Shown here piece after piece: positions 6,781 through 15,449 of a stretch of 20,564 nucleotides of DNA (its first letter is position 1; each line of letters opens with the position of its first letter). The position numbers and the translations under genes were made by a program. The notes beneath the pieces were generated by a model, which saw only the letters and a list, made by a program, of their open reading frames with translations, was not told where the DNA came from and made no database searches. The stretch is taken from NCBI GenBank assembly GCA_031551485.1, contig JAVBNO010000052.1:1-20564 (forward strand), written 5' to 3'. The DNA comes from JAVBNO01 sp031551485. GTDB taxonomy: Bacteria > Bacillota > Clostridia > Oscillospirales > Ruminococcaceae.

Positions 6781-7720
6781 AGTAAAAATTCAGGTGCCTG
6801 TCGCACAGGTGGACACCGCCGCGGCCATTGCCCAAATGGCGGTGCCGTATGGCTTATATATTGAGGATTATTCGGACTTGGAGCCGATGGTAGCGCAAAT
6901 TGCCCATATTGATTTAATTGACGACGCCCTTTTGCAAAAGGACAAAAATACCGCCGTGATTCATCTGTATCTGCCCGCCGAGCCCAACTCCTTTGTCAAC
7001 CGGGTAGAGGCTGTCTCGATTGTCACATCGCTGCTGACAAAAGACGGCATCCCTTTTGAGGTGGAGACCGCCGACCTGCAGGAAGAGGACTGGGCCACGG
7101 CCTGGAAGGATTATTACCACCCGATTAAAATTGGGCAGCGGGTGGTGGTTTGCCCTTCGTGGGAAAGTTATCGGCCGGATGCCGGTGAGCTGGTCATCCA
7201 GTTGGACCCGGGAATGGCTTTTGGCACCGGCACCCACCACACCACCATGCTGTGTGTGCAAGGGTTGGAGCGGCATGTAAAGGCGGGCGACCGGGTGCTG
7301 GATTTGGGTACCGGCAGCGGTATATTATCCATTGCCGCGTTGCTTTTGGGGGCAAAAGAGGCCTTGGGGGTGGACATTGACCCGGTGGCTGTGGGGGTGG
7401 CGGAGGAAAATGCCGCCGTCAACGGGCTGGGGGATCGCTTTACAGCCCTTTGCGGCTGCGTCCCCCAAGATGCGGCCTTGGTCGAGCGCTTGACACAAGC
7501 GGGGCCTTACGATGTTATTGCCGCCAACATTGTGGCCGATGTCATCATTGCTGTCGCCCCGGTGCTGCCGGCGTTTATGCGCCCGGGCGGCGTTGTCATT
7601 ACCTCGGGCATTATTGACACCCGCAGCGGCGAAGTGGCCGACGCCTTAACCCGGGCCGGGCTGCAACTGGCCGCCACCGACGAGGCCGGGGGCTGGGTTG
7701 CCATGACCGCCGTACGATAA
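6767..7720 (+). CDS. prmA: ribosomal protein L11 methyltransferase PrmA
   Basis: PrmA transfers methyl groups from S-adenosylmethionine to ribosomal protein L11. 317 residues. The N-terminal L11-recognition domain starts MEWTEVKIQVPVAQVDTAAA. The catalytic domain has the family block AFGTGTHHTT (151-160), the SAM-binding motif VLDLGTGSGILSIAALLLGA (177-196), the acidic GVDIDPVAV (201-209) and the ANIVADVI motif (253-260). ATG 6761 is also in frame, but AGAGG (6756-6760) abuts it and is 6 nt from ATG 6767, which I prefer. It overlaps the acetamidase gene and precedes rsmE by 13 nt; dnaJ-prmA-rsmE linkage is common in Firmicutes. Confidence 0.96.
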   Translation: MEWTEVKIQVPVAQVDTAAAIAQMAVPYGLYIEDYSDLEPMVAQIAHIDLIDDALLQKDKNTAVIHLYLPAEPNSFVNRVEAVSIVTSLLTKDGIPFEVETADLQEEDWATAWKDYYHPIKIGQRVVVCPSWESYRPDAGELVIQLDPGMAFGTGTHHTTMLCVQGLERHVKAGDRVLDLGTGSGILSIAALLLGAKEALGVDIDPVAVGVAEENAAVNGLGDRFTALCGCVPQDAALVERLTQAGPYDVIAANIVADVIIAVAPVLPAFMRPGGVVITSGIIDTRSGEVADALTRAGLQLAATDEAGGWVAMTAVR

Positions 7721-7733
7721 GGGGGAGCGTATT

Positions 7734-8471
7734 GTGCCCAGATTTTTTTGTGAGGACATCAGCGATCATATGGGCGTGATCACCGGTGAAGACGCCGTCC
7801 ACATCAGCCGCTCGCTGCGGATGAAACCAGGGGAAAGCATCACCCTGTGCGACGGCAGGGGCACCGACTACGAAGGACAGATTGAATCGGTGCAGGGAGA
7901 CTGCGTGAGGGTGCAGGTGGCCGAAATCCACCCCACCATGGCCGAGCCTCCCGTGGCAGTCACCCTGTTTCAGGGATTACCCAAGGGGGACAAGTTTGAG
8001 CTGATTGTCCAAAAGGCGGTGGAGCTGGGGGCTGTGGCCATTGTGCCGGTGCTGACCGAGTTTTGTGTTTCCCGCCCGGAGCCAAAAGCGATGGCGGGCA
8101 AGCTGGCGCGGTGGAACAAAATTGCCCTTGAGGCGGCCAAGCAAAGCGGTCGGGGAATCATTTCGGCGGTAGAGCCCCTAATCTCTTACAGCGAGGCGCT
8201 GGCGCGTATGAAAACCTTTGGGCTGCCCATACTGTTTTATGAAAATGCGACCGGCCATTATAGCCGGTTGCTGGAGGCTCATCCGGCCCCGCAAAGCATC
8301 GGCATGCTGGTGGGGCCGGAGGGGGGATTTTCCCCCGCCGAGGCGGAGCAGGCCCGGGCCATGGACATGGCGGTGGCTTCCCTTGGGCCACGGATTTTGC
8401 GTTGCGAGACGGCGGGGCTGTGCGCCATTGCGGTGGCGGTGCAGCATTACGAAGGGGCCCTAACACGCTAA
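7734..8471 (+). CDS. rsmE: 16S rRNA (uracil-1498-N3)-methyltransferase RsmE
   Basis: RsmE is a SPOUT-class enzyme that methylates U1498 of 16S rRNA in the decoding region. 245 residues, normal length. It opens MPRFFCEDIS with a PUA-like RNA-binding domain, including HISRSLRMKPGE (23-34). It continues with LFQGLPKGDKFELIVQKAVE (78-97) and ends in the knotted SAM site: LVGPEGGFSPAEAEQA (192-207) and SLGPRILRCETAGLCAIAV (216-234), both diagnostic. Start GTG 7734 with GGGGGAG (7721-7727) 6 nt upstream. It is 13 nt behind prmA, clearly the same transcript. Confidence 0.97.
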   Translation: MPRFFCEDISDHMGVITGEDAVHISRSLRMKPGESITLCDGRGTDYEGQIESVQGDCVRVQVAEIHPTMAEPPVAVTLFQGLPKGDKFELIVQKAVELGAVAIVPVLTEFCVSRPEPKAMAGKLARWNKIALEAAKQSGRGIISAVEPLISYSEALARMKTFGLPILFYENATGHYSRLLEAHPAPQSIGMLVGPEGGFSPAEAEQARAMDMAVASLGPRILRCETAGLCAIAVAVQHYEGALTR

Positions 8472-8506
8472 TGCGGAAATTGTAAACATCATAATGCAAG
8501 GAGAAG

Positions 8507-9376
8507 ATGACATCTATGAACATGTTAATGCGGAGCGTTTGCTTTTTGCTGTCGGTGTGCCTGAGCTTGCCGTTGCTGGCAGGTTGCCAGCCGCGGGGGG
8601 GCGCCTCCTCTTTAGACGATGCCAGTTCGGCTGTTTCCGGCGCGTCCTCGACGCCTTCCGCCAGCCCGGAGGAAACGGCATCGGCGTCCCAAAGCTATGC
8701 GGAGGCCAGCCTGAAACCCGAAAGTTCGGCCGCTTCGCAGCCGGAGGCTTCGGCCGACACATCCACAGCGTCATCTGCGGCGTCGGCGTCCCAAACGGCA
8801 ACAGAAGACGGCGACTGGAAGCTGGTGCTGGTCAGCGCCGCCCACCCTATGGTCAGCCATGACAACGTGGAGACGGCGACGGTGGGCGGATATCAGGTGG
8901 ACAAACGCATTGCCGCCAGCCTCCAGCAAATGCTGAACGACGCCGGGGCCGTGGGACTGAAACTGCAAATTATTTCGGGCTATCGCCCGGTAAGCACCCA
9001 GGAGCGGCTTTACAACAACAAGGTGCAAGAATATTTAAACAGCGGCTACAACAAAGAGCAGGCCGCCATTGAGGCGGCGAAATGGGTGGCGGCCCCGGGC
9101 ACCAGCGAGCACAACACCGGGCTTGCGGTGGACATTGTCTCGGCCAATTATTTTCAGTATTACAGCGATTTGCAGGATGAATTTGAAACTTTTGACGAGG
9201 CCAAATGGATGAAGGCCAACTGCGCCCAATACGGCTTTATCCTTCGCTATCCCAAAGGCAAAGAGAGCATTACCGGCATTCATTATGAACCGTGGCATTT
9301 TCGCTATGTGGGGGTAGAAGCGGCAAAGGCCATCACGTCAGGCGGTCTGACGCTGGAGGAATACTTGCAAAAATAA
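8507..9376 (+). CDS. VanY-type D-alanyl-D-alanine carboxypeptidase, lipoprotein
   Basis: Predicted extracytoplasmic peptidase that trims the terminal D-Ala from peptidoglycan stem peptides (M15/VanY family). A signal peptide ends in the lipobox LLAGC (Cys27), so it should be anchored in the membrane by lipid. A Ser/Ala/Glu-rich linker (about 28-100) follows. The catalytic domain includes ISGYRPVSTQERLYNNKVQE (155-174), SEHNTGLAVDIV (200-211, zinc ligands His202 and Asp209) and EPWHFRYVG (261-269, zinc ligand His264). ATG 8507 is very close to GGAG (8500-8503) and ATG 8516 is rather far, so the true start may be either. Being chromosomal and lacking vanH/A/X neighbours, it is more likely a wall-maintenance enzyme than a glycopeptide-resistance gene. 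Confidence 0.9.
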   Translation: MTSMNMLMRSVCFLLSVCLSLPLLAGCQPRGGASSLDDASSAVSGASSTPSASPEETASASQSYAEASLKPESSAASQPEASADTSTASSAASASQTATEDGDWKLVLVSAAHPMVSHDNVETATVGGYQVDKRIAASLQQMLNDAGAVGLKLQIISGYRPVSTQERLYNNKVQEYLNSGYNKEQAAIEAAKWVAAPGTSEHNTGLAVDIVSANYFQYYSDLQDEFETFDEAKWMKANCAQYGFILRYPKGKESITGIHYEPWHFRYVGVEAAKAITSGGLTLEEYLQK

Positions 9377-9401
9377 GAGTGTGGCAACTGCATAGCATGA
9401 T

Positions 9402-9431
9402 AAAACCGCCGGCGAAAGCCGGCGGTTTTTG
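9402..9431. terminator. bidirectional terminator between carboxypeptidase and kinase genes
   Basis: ACCGCCGGC (9405-9413) and GCCGGCGGT (9418-9426) form a perfect 9-bp stem with a GAAA tetraloop. TTTTT follows on the plus strand and AAAA precedes, which reads as TTTT on the minus strand. It lies 26 nt after the carboxypeptidase stop and 40 nt beyond the 3' end of the converging kinase gene, so it can serve both. Confidence 0.92.
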
Positions 9432-9470
9432 ATTCATGATGAAGAAGGGTGTCAACGTTTATGATGAACC

Positions 9471-10607
9471 TCAGTTGGGGCAGGGGCAAACGTCGGACAG
9501 GCCCACATAGATGGGCGAAAACCGATCCACCAGAAAATCGGCGGCGGTGGAATGAACGACAAGCGTCTCGTCCTCTGGCGGGACGATAGGCAATGTGAAG
9601 GCGATGGTGGTACCCACCCCTTCCTCGCTGTTCAGCGCCACCGTGCCGCCCATGGCCACAACAGCCTGTTTGACCACCGTGAGGCCCAGGCCCATGCCGG
9701 CAAACACGTTGCCGTCGGGATCGTAGGAGAAGTAAGGATCAAACACCCGGTCCTGATACGGCGCCGGAATGCCCAGCCCTTTGTCGCTAATGGTGACCAG
9801 CACCCCTGCGCCCGTCTCTTTGCCCGAACAGAGAATGCGGTTGCCGTCGCGTGTAAAACGGCAGCAATTGGAAATGATATTAGGCAGCACCAACAACAGT
9901 TTCTGTCGGTCCACCATGGTAAAAAGCGGCGTCTGGGGCAGCTCCCATTCCAAGGGAATTCCCGCCGAGGCGGTTAAAAGGGCCATGGCTTCAAAAGAAG
10001 CCTGCAAAAATTGCCAAACATCCGTTTGCACCGGCAGCAAAATATTTGAACCGCTTGTAAAGCGCACTGTCTCTGTATGGTTGACGACACCCCGCAAAAT
10101 GCGGTAACAATTGTTGGTAATTTCGTCCATATATGTGTCGCAGGAATCGTCCTGGGCATTTTTATGCCGCTGGTTGACAACCGACACCATGGCGAATATA
10201 TTGGCAATGGCGTTGCGCAGCTGGCTGTCATAGGCTGCAATGGACTGGGCAATGCCCTCCAGCTTGCGGGGGGCGGACTCGGGGCTGGCCGGTTCCCACA
10301 CAAAGTGAACAATGGCGCCTTGTTGCTCGCCGGCTCCGAAAGGGATAAAGTCGACCCGCCGCCCCGACATGCCCAAAGAGGCATCGGGCGCCGAAGCAGG
10401 GCACCCCGCAAAAAGCGCAGCCCTACAGCTTTCAACCGACTCGGGAGGAATCATCATCAAAAGACCGTCCGGCACCGAAAGATGAGGAAACAGCGCCCGG
10501 GCGCGTTTGTTGGCATATCGAATTTTTAAATCGGCATCCACAAGCGCAGTCGGCATCTGCGATTCCTCATATCCGCCGGCCAAAAGTTGATACAGGCGAT
10601 GATCCAT
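9471..10607 (-). CDS. orphan PAS/HATPase sensor kinase lacking the canonical phospho-acceptor His
   Basis: Two-component-type kinase of 378 residues with no membrane segment, so probably cytoplasmic. A PAS-like sensor domain spans about 17-105. A two-helix dimerisation region spans about 118-188. The GHKL ATPase domain follows, with N box NIISNCCRF (243-251), G1 DKGLGIP (275-281), F box VFDPYFS (288-294) and G2 GMGLGL (304-309). In the H-box the sequence is AAYDSQLRNAIANIF: aligned with the usual SHELRNPL, the His position is Ser128. No response regulator is adjacent. ATG 10607 has GGAGG five nt upstream; an in-frame ATG at 10619 would add MEAT. It converges on the carboxypeptidase gene. The partner and signal are unknown. 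Confidence 0.88.
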   Translation of the reverse strand: MDHRLYQLLAGGYEESQMPTALVDADLKIRYANKRARALFPHLSVPDGLLMMIPPESVESCRAALFAGCPASAPDASLGMSGRRVDFIPFGAGEQQGAIVHFVWEPASPESAPRKLEGIAQSIAAYDSQLRNAIANIFAMVSVVNQRHKNAQDDSCDTYMDEITNNCYRILRGVVNHTETVRFTSGSNILLPVQTDVWQFLQASFEAMALLTASAGIPLEWELPQTPLFTMVDRQKLLLVLPNIISNCCRFTRDGNRILCSGKETGAGVLVTISDKGLGIPAPYQDRVFDPYFSYDPDGNVFAGMGLGLTVVKQAVVAMGGTVALNSEEGVGTTIAFTLPIVPPEDETLVVHSTAADFLVDRFSPIYVGLSDVCPCPN

Positions 10608-10647
10608 TGTGGCCTCCATGTAACCTTTGCAAAGGGAATGATGATTA

Positions 10648-10668
10648 CGTGTTACATAGTGTAACGCG
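10648..10668. promoter_or_regulatory. operator-like dyad in the kinase gene leader
   Basis: GTTACA (10651-10656) and TGTAAC (10660-10665) form a perfect inverted repeat with a 3-nt centre, flanked by CG on both sides with one mismatch. A second perfect palindrome, CCTTTGCAAAGG, lies at 10624-10635. Both are downstream of the minus-strand promoter and upstream of the kinase start codon, suiting repressor sites or a leader RNA structure. No binding factor is identifiable. Confidence 0.4.
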
Positions 10669-10681
10669 GCAATTCAAAACT

Positions 10682-10710
10682 ATTATAGGGGTAAACGTGC
10701 TATAAATCAA
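10682..10710 (-). promoter_or_regulatory. promoter of the sensor kinase gene
   Basis: On the minus strand, TTGATT (10710-10705) and TATAAT (10687-10682) are separated by exactly 17 nt. The -10 box is perfect and the -35 box matches four of six. The start codon of the kinase lies about 75 nt downstream. Confidence 0.75.
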
Positions 10711-11010
10711 TTTGTTTTGTCGATAAACCCAGAAAAATATCGAACAGCATCGATATTGTATTCATTTGCGCCACAAAACTTGCCAAAGAATATGGCCCCA
10801 AAGCGAAAAACGCGGTGGAATGGTGGGGCGGGAAATGCATCCAAAGCTGTGAAATATTGCAAGCCCAAGGCAACGAATCCGTGTGTGACGGACAACAGGA
10901 TCTCACGGCAGGCCGAATTCGCTTGTGCATAATAGATGATTGCATACCGTTTCAGTTGCCGCTTTTGTACCATCCGGCAGTCTTTGGTCATCTTTAGTTT
11001 GTTTTTTCAC
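10711..11010. other. intergenic region without a recognisable gene
   Basis: About 300 bp between the divergent kinase and gap promoters. A plus-strand frame stays open for roughly 100 codons (10695-10997) and a minus-strand frame for 94 codons (10707-10991). The plus frame has no usable start codon near its beginning and the minus frame has no ribosome binding site. Neither product resembles a family I know. It may be decayed coding DNA. Confidence 0.4.
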
Positions 11011-11017
11011 AAAGTCC

Positions 11018-11044
11018 TTGAATCTTACCTGTTTTTGATATAAT
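11018..11044 (+). promoter_or_regulatory. promoter of the gap gene
   Basis: A perfect TATAAT at 11039-11044 is preceded by TG at 11036-11037, an extended -10 motif. TTGAAT at 11018-11023 is a reasonable -35 box, though the 15-nt spacing is short; the extended -10 can compensate. The start codon is about 37 nt after the -10 box. Confidence 0.7.
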
Positions 11045-11081
11045 ATAGAATCGTAATTAAATTGTTAAGGAGTGTATTTTC

Positions 11082-12101
<1,020 letters not shown>

Positions 12102-12122
12102 ATAATATACTCTTCTGCTTCC

Positions 12123-12160
12123 AATACCCCCGAGTCATGTTACTTGGGGGTATTATTATC
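12123..12160 (+). terminator. terminator-like hairpin after gap
   Basis: AATACCCCC (12123-12131) pairs with GGGGGTATT (12146-12154); inside, AGT (12133-12135) can pair with ACT (12142-12144) across one mismatch. The tail ATTATC is only weakly T-rich, so some readthrough into the lipoprotein gene 30 nt downstream is plausible. Confidence 0.7.
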
Positions 12161-12190
12161 TTGCACCACTATCATTTAGGAGGTAAGCAT

Positions 12191-12688
12191 ATGAAAAAAG
12201 TTTTGGTACTGTTGGCTTGCGTCGCGCTGATTTTGGCGCTGGGTGCCTGTGGTAACGACTTGCCCGGCAAGAACGTGGTAAACCCGATGAAGGAATTTGA
12301 CACTCCCGATTTTACCAGCTCCACCGGATTTAAGGTGGATGCATATCCCACCGAATTTCAACTGGACAGCTGCGCCACCGTTGCCGACAAAATTGGCCAG
12401 ATGATGTTCACCATTGACGGCGGCAAAGTGACCTTTAGGATGGCGGCCACCGCCACAAACAAAAACGAAGATATCAGCGGCGTCCACGGTGAGTTTCAGG
12501 AAGTGACCACCGCCGACATTGCCGGTGTGCCGGTAAAACTGAGCCAGACCCCTGGAGAGCTGGGCAAAGCCGAATGGCAAAAAGACGGCTATGATTTCTC
12601 GCTGGTGGTGGAAAAACCAGGCGAGCGCGGTGTTCCCGAACTGGCACAAATCTTTATTGAAAAAACGGTCATGAGCCCTGTCGCGTAG
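12191..12688 (+). CDS. small putative lipoprotein of unknown function
   Basis: 165 residues. A basic N-terminus and hydrophobic stretch (MKKVLVLLACVALILAL) end in the lipobox LGAC, with Cys at about position 20, predicting a lipid-anchored exported protein. The mature part is acidic and beta-strand-like, with an NPMKEFDTPDF segment near the start and AEWQKDGYDFSLVVEKPGE near the end. This layout loosely recalls DUF4367-like secreted domains of clostridia; that is an impression, not a firm match. AGGAGG (12178-12183) is 7 nt before ATG 12191; a further upstream ATG at 12137 lies inside the gap terminator and is unlikely. No promoter of its own is evident, so it may depend on readthrough from gap. 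Confidence 0.85.
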   Translation: MKKVLVLLACVALILALGACGNDLPGKNVVNPMKEFDTPDFTSSTGFKVDAYPTEFQLDSCATVADKIGQMMFTIDGGKVTFRMAATATNKNEDISGVHGEFQEVTTADIAGVPVKLSQTPGELGKAEWQKDGYDFSLVVEKPGERGVPELAQIFIEKTVMSPVA

Positions 12689-12705
12689 GGCACAGATAAC
12701 AAGCA

Positions 12706-12743
12706 GCACAGCCGGGCGGAACTTGGATTCCGCCCGGCTGTGC
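12706..12743. terminator. strong hairpin after the lipoprotein gene
   Basis: A 16-bp perfect stem: GCACAGCCGGGCGGAA (12706-12721) against TTCCGCCCGGCTGTGC (12728-12743), with a 6-nt CTTGGA loop. No T-run follows (TATATTATGG), so its efficiency as an intrinsic terminator is uncertain, but its position 17 nt after the stop codon fits a transcript end. Confidence 0.7.
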
Positions 12744-12799
12744 TATATTATGGCTGCGTAGGTGGAATCATACGCATTTGCGCCCAAAAGATCTACAGG

Positions 12800-13059
12800 C
12801 CTCACTGCCCTTTCTTCCCCGCTCGCACCCCCAACACAGACCCCAAACCCGTCCTCCCATAAGCCCAGGCGTTTCCTGCGCACATACACCCTCGCCCTCA
12901 GGATGGGGTGTGGGAAACCATGTGGTTTCCCCAAAAAATGTTTTTGCATACTTGTTGCGCCAAAAAGTATGGGCCGGTCGCGGCTTGAGCGACAGGCTAC
13001 ATCCTTGCCGGAGCGGCCGCACGTCTGCTCCAATTCTATATTTATATCGATATCAAGCT
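12800..13059 (-). repeat. ~246 bp hairpin-rich repeat, unit 3 (inverted)
   Basis: Reverse-orientation copy of the element at 1-495. Its GGGGAAACCA/TGGTTTCCC hairpin lies at 12911-12932, with the outermost pair lost. Its CATACTT...AAGTATG hairpin lies at 12947-12971 and carries one mismatch. It is the most degenerate of the four units. The interval 12744-12799, between the hairpin and this repeat, shows no gene. Confidence 0.78.
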
Positions 13060-13289
13060 TTTTTCACGCCCTGCACCCTAAAATCAGATCCAAACCCGTC
13101 CTCCCATAAGCCCAGGCGTTTCCTGCGCACATACACCCTCGCCCTAAGGATGGGGTGTGGGGAAACCATGTGGTTTCCCCGAAAAATGTTTTTGCATACT
13201 TTTTGCGCCAAAAAGTATGGGCCGGTCGCGGCCTGAGCGACATGCTATATCCCTGCCGGAGCAGCTGTATGTCTACTCCAATTCTGGTA
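13060..13289 (-). repeat. ~246 bp hairpin-rich repeat, unit 4 (inverted)
   Basis: Second inverted copy, in tandem with unit 3 and 248 bp from it, measured between equivalent hairpin positions. Both hairpins are perfect: 13159-13180 (GGGGAAACCA and TGGTTTCCCC arms) and 13195-13219 (CATACTTTTT and AAAAAGTATG arms). Its junction with unit 3 matches the junction between units 1 and 2. Confidence 0.8.
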
Positions 13290-13330
13290 CCAACACTTTT
13301 CTTCCCCGCTTGGCACACCCAACACAAACC
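13290..13330 (-). repeat. fragment of a further repeat unit
   Basis: The segment around 13295-13328 (a CTTCCCCGCT block followed by CACCCAACACA) resembles the outer end of unit 3 near 12812-12842. I read it as the truncated end of another inverted unit. The stretch 13331-13428 beyond it is AT-rich and holds no gene. Confidence 0.5.
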
Positions 13331-13428
13331 ATTTGTGAATCACAGAGATGGAAACTAATTATTGTATGTATTGCACAAATAGCTATAGATTAAATTTGGG
13401 TTTTTACTTGTTTTTACACAATTTTCGC

Positions 13429-13457
13429 TTGAAATTACATTCAAATACTGTTACAAT
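13429..13457 (+). promoter_or_regulatory. promoter of the glgBCDA operon
   Basis: TTGAAA (13429-13434) and TACAAT (13452-13457) are separated by exactly 17 nt, each one or two bases from consensus. The predicted start, near 13464, leaves a leader of about 50 nt before glgB. Confidence 0.8.
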
Positions 13458-13513
13458 AAGGATAGAATATACATTTTTTAGGGTACATCACCGGGGGGAA
13501 GGAGGGGCTTTGC

Positions 13514-15400
13514 ATGCCAGCACAAACAGAAAATACCGATTTGCCGGTATATTTGTTCCACCAGGGAACCAATTATTTTGCCCATCGCCTTTTGGGCGCC
13601 CACCGGGTGGCCGAAACCGATGCCGCCGTCTTTCGGGTTTGGGCCCCCCACGCCCGCAGCGTTTCGGTTGTGGGTGATTTTTGCCAATGGGATCGGGATA
13701 TTCATCCCATGGAAAAGATAAACGACAAGGGCATTTGGGAAGTAACCGTGCAGGGTATCTTTCAGTTTGAGCTCTATAAATATTCCATTGAAGCCCCCGA
13801 CGGACGCATTTTGCTGAAAGCCGACCCCTTTGCCTGCCACTGCGAAACCCGCCCCGGCACCGCTTCCCGCTTTTACGAAGCGGACTACACCTGGGGCGAC
13901 GAAGAGTGGATGGCTGCACGGGGGCAAAGGGGAAGCTATACAAGCCCAGTGAACATTTACGAAGTGCATGCCGCTTCCTGGCGCACTTATCCCGACGGCA
14001 ACCCTTACGATTACCGCAAACTGGCCGAAACATTGGTGCCCTATGTGAAAGAGATGGGGTATACCCACATTGAGCTTTTGCCGATTATGGAGTACCCCTT
14101 TGACGGCAGCTGGGGGTACCAGGTGACCGGATATTTTGCCCCCACCTCCCGCTTTGGCACCCCTGCGGATTTTATGTATTTGGTGGACTTTTGCCATCAA
14201 AACGGCATTGGCGTTTTGTTGGACTGGGTGCCTGCCCATTTTCCCAAAGATGAATGCGGCCTGTATGAATTTGACGGTGAAATCTGTTATGAATATGCCG
14301 ACCCCCAAAAGCAGGAACATGAGGGTTGGGGCACACGGGTGTTTGACTATGGCAAACCGGAGGTGCAAAGCTTTTTGGTCTCCAGCGCCGTAAGCTGGTG
14401 CGAGCGGTATCATGTAGACGGCCTGCGGGTGGACGCCGTCGCTTCAATGCTTTATCTCGATTATGGCCGGGAGGCCCGGCAGTGGAGCCCCAACGCCCTG
14501 GGCGGGCGGGAGAATTTGGAAGCTGTGGCCTTTGTACGCAAGCTGAATGCCGCCGTCCTCACCCAATATCCTGACACTTTGATGATTGCCGAAGAATCCA
14601 CCGACTGGCCGCTGGTGACAAAGCCGCCTTACGCAGGAGGACTGGGCTTTAACTTAAAGTGGAATATGGGCTGGATGAACGACATGCTGGATTATTTTTC
14701 TTTGGATCCTATCTTCCGCAGCTACAACCACGACAAGCTGACGTTCAGCCTTTTCTACGCTTTTAGCGAAAATTATATCCTGCCCATCTCCCACGATGAA
14801 GTCGTGCACGGCAAATGCTCTCTCATTCAAAAGATGCCGGGGTATTATGAGGACAAATTTGCGGGCGCCCGTGCATTTTTGGCCTTTATGATGGCGCATC
14901 CCGGCAAAAAACTTTTGTTCATGGGGCAGGAGTTTGGTCAGTTCATCGAGTGGGATTTCCAAAAGGAACTGGATTGGCTGCTGCTGGATTACGAAAGTCA
15001 TCGCAAATTCCAGGGTTTTGTCAAAAGCCTGAACCGCTTTTATTTGGACCACAGTGAGCTGTGGCAAGTGGACGACAGCTGGGACGGGTTTCAGTGGATT
15101 ATCCCCGACGACAGCGACCAGAATATCATCGCTTTCCGCCGCCTGAACGAAAAGGGCGAAGAGCTGATTGTGGTCTGCAATTTCTCCCCCGTGCGCCGGG
15201 AGCATTATCGTATTGGGGTGCCCGCATCAGGCGTTTATGCCGAAGTGTTTGCCACCGACGACGCCGCCTTTGGCGGTTGGGGCCACCGGAACGAAGAGCT
15301 TATTGCTGCCGGCGGGCCGTGCCACTCTTTGCCGGCGTCGGTGGAAATTACCCTGCCCCCTTATGGGGTGGTATTCCTGCAAAATCAATGTCTGCAATGA
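13514..15400 (+). CDS. glgB: 1,4-alpha-glucan branching enzyme GlgB
   Basis: GlgB cuts alpha-1,4 glucan chains and reattaches them as alpha-1,6 branches in glycogen. 628 residues, shorter than the E. coli enzyme because only one N-terminal CBM48 module is present (about 35-125, including VFRVWAPHARSVSVVGDF). The GH13 barrel shows the family regions: VLLDWVPAHFPKD (234-246), DGLRVDAVASMLYLDY (302-317, nucleophile Asp307), MIAEEST (acid/base Glu360) and PISHDEVVHGK (Asp428). A C-terminal all-beta domain ends VVFLQNQCLQ. GGAGGGG (13501-13507) is 6 nt before ATG 13514. It is the first gene of the glg operon. Confidence 0.97.
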   Translation: MPAQTENTDLPVYLFHQGTNYFAHRLLGAHRVAETDAAVFRVWAPHARSVSVVGDFCQWDRDIHPMEKINDKGIWEVTVQGIFQFELYKYSIEAPDGRILLKADPFACHCETRPGTASRFYEADYTWGDEEWMAARGQRGSYTSPVNIYEVHAASWRTYPDGNPYDYRKLAETLVPYVKEMGYTHIELLPIMEYPFDGSWGYQVTGYFAPTSRFGTPADFMYLVDFCHQNGIGVLLDWVPAHFPKDECGLYEFDGEICYEYADPQKQEHEGWGTRVFDYGKPEVQSFLVSSAVSWCERYHVDGLRVDAVASMLYLDYGREARQWSPNALGGRENLEAVAFVRKLNAAVLTQYPDTLMIAEESTDWPLVTKPPYAGGLGFNLKWNMGWMNDMLDYFSLDPIFRSYNHDKLTFSLFYAFSENYILPISHDEVVHGKCSLIQKMPGYYEDKFAGARAFLAFMMAHPGKKLLFMGQEFGQFIEWDFQKELDWLLLDYESHRKFQGFVKSLNRFYLDHSELWQVDDSWDGFQWIIPDDSDQNIIAFRRLNEKGEELIVVCNFSPVRREHYRIGVPASGVYAEVFATDDAAFGGWGHRNEELIAAGGPCHSLPASVEITLPPYGVVFLQNQCLQ

Positions 15401-15449
15401 TGTCAATTACGGCGTCTCTCATCATACTTGAATGAAAGAAAGTGATCCA

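Noticed and set aside
8507..9376. Glycopeptide-resistance vanY
   Set aside because: No vanR/S, vanH, vanA/B or vanX nearby, and the protein is a lipoprotein with a long linker; a general carboxypeptidase is a better reading.
9552..10529. Plus-strand frames opposite the sensor kinase gene
   Set aside because: The minus-strand frame contains all GHKL ATPase motifs; the plus frames are shadows.
10707..10991. 94-codon minus-strand frame between the kinase and gap genes
   Set aside because: No ribosome binding site before its ATG and no recognisable product; it also runs into the kinase promoter region.
12762..13236. Open frames of 80-150 codons in all directions over the inverted repeats (and similar ones at 35-474)
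   Set aside because: They repeat the same peptides in each repeat unit, run through the hairpin arms, occur on both strands and have no convincing ribosome binding site; best explained as non-coding repeat DNA.
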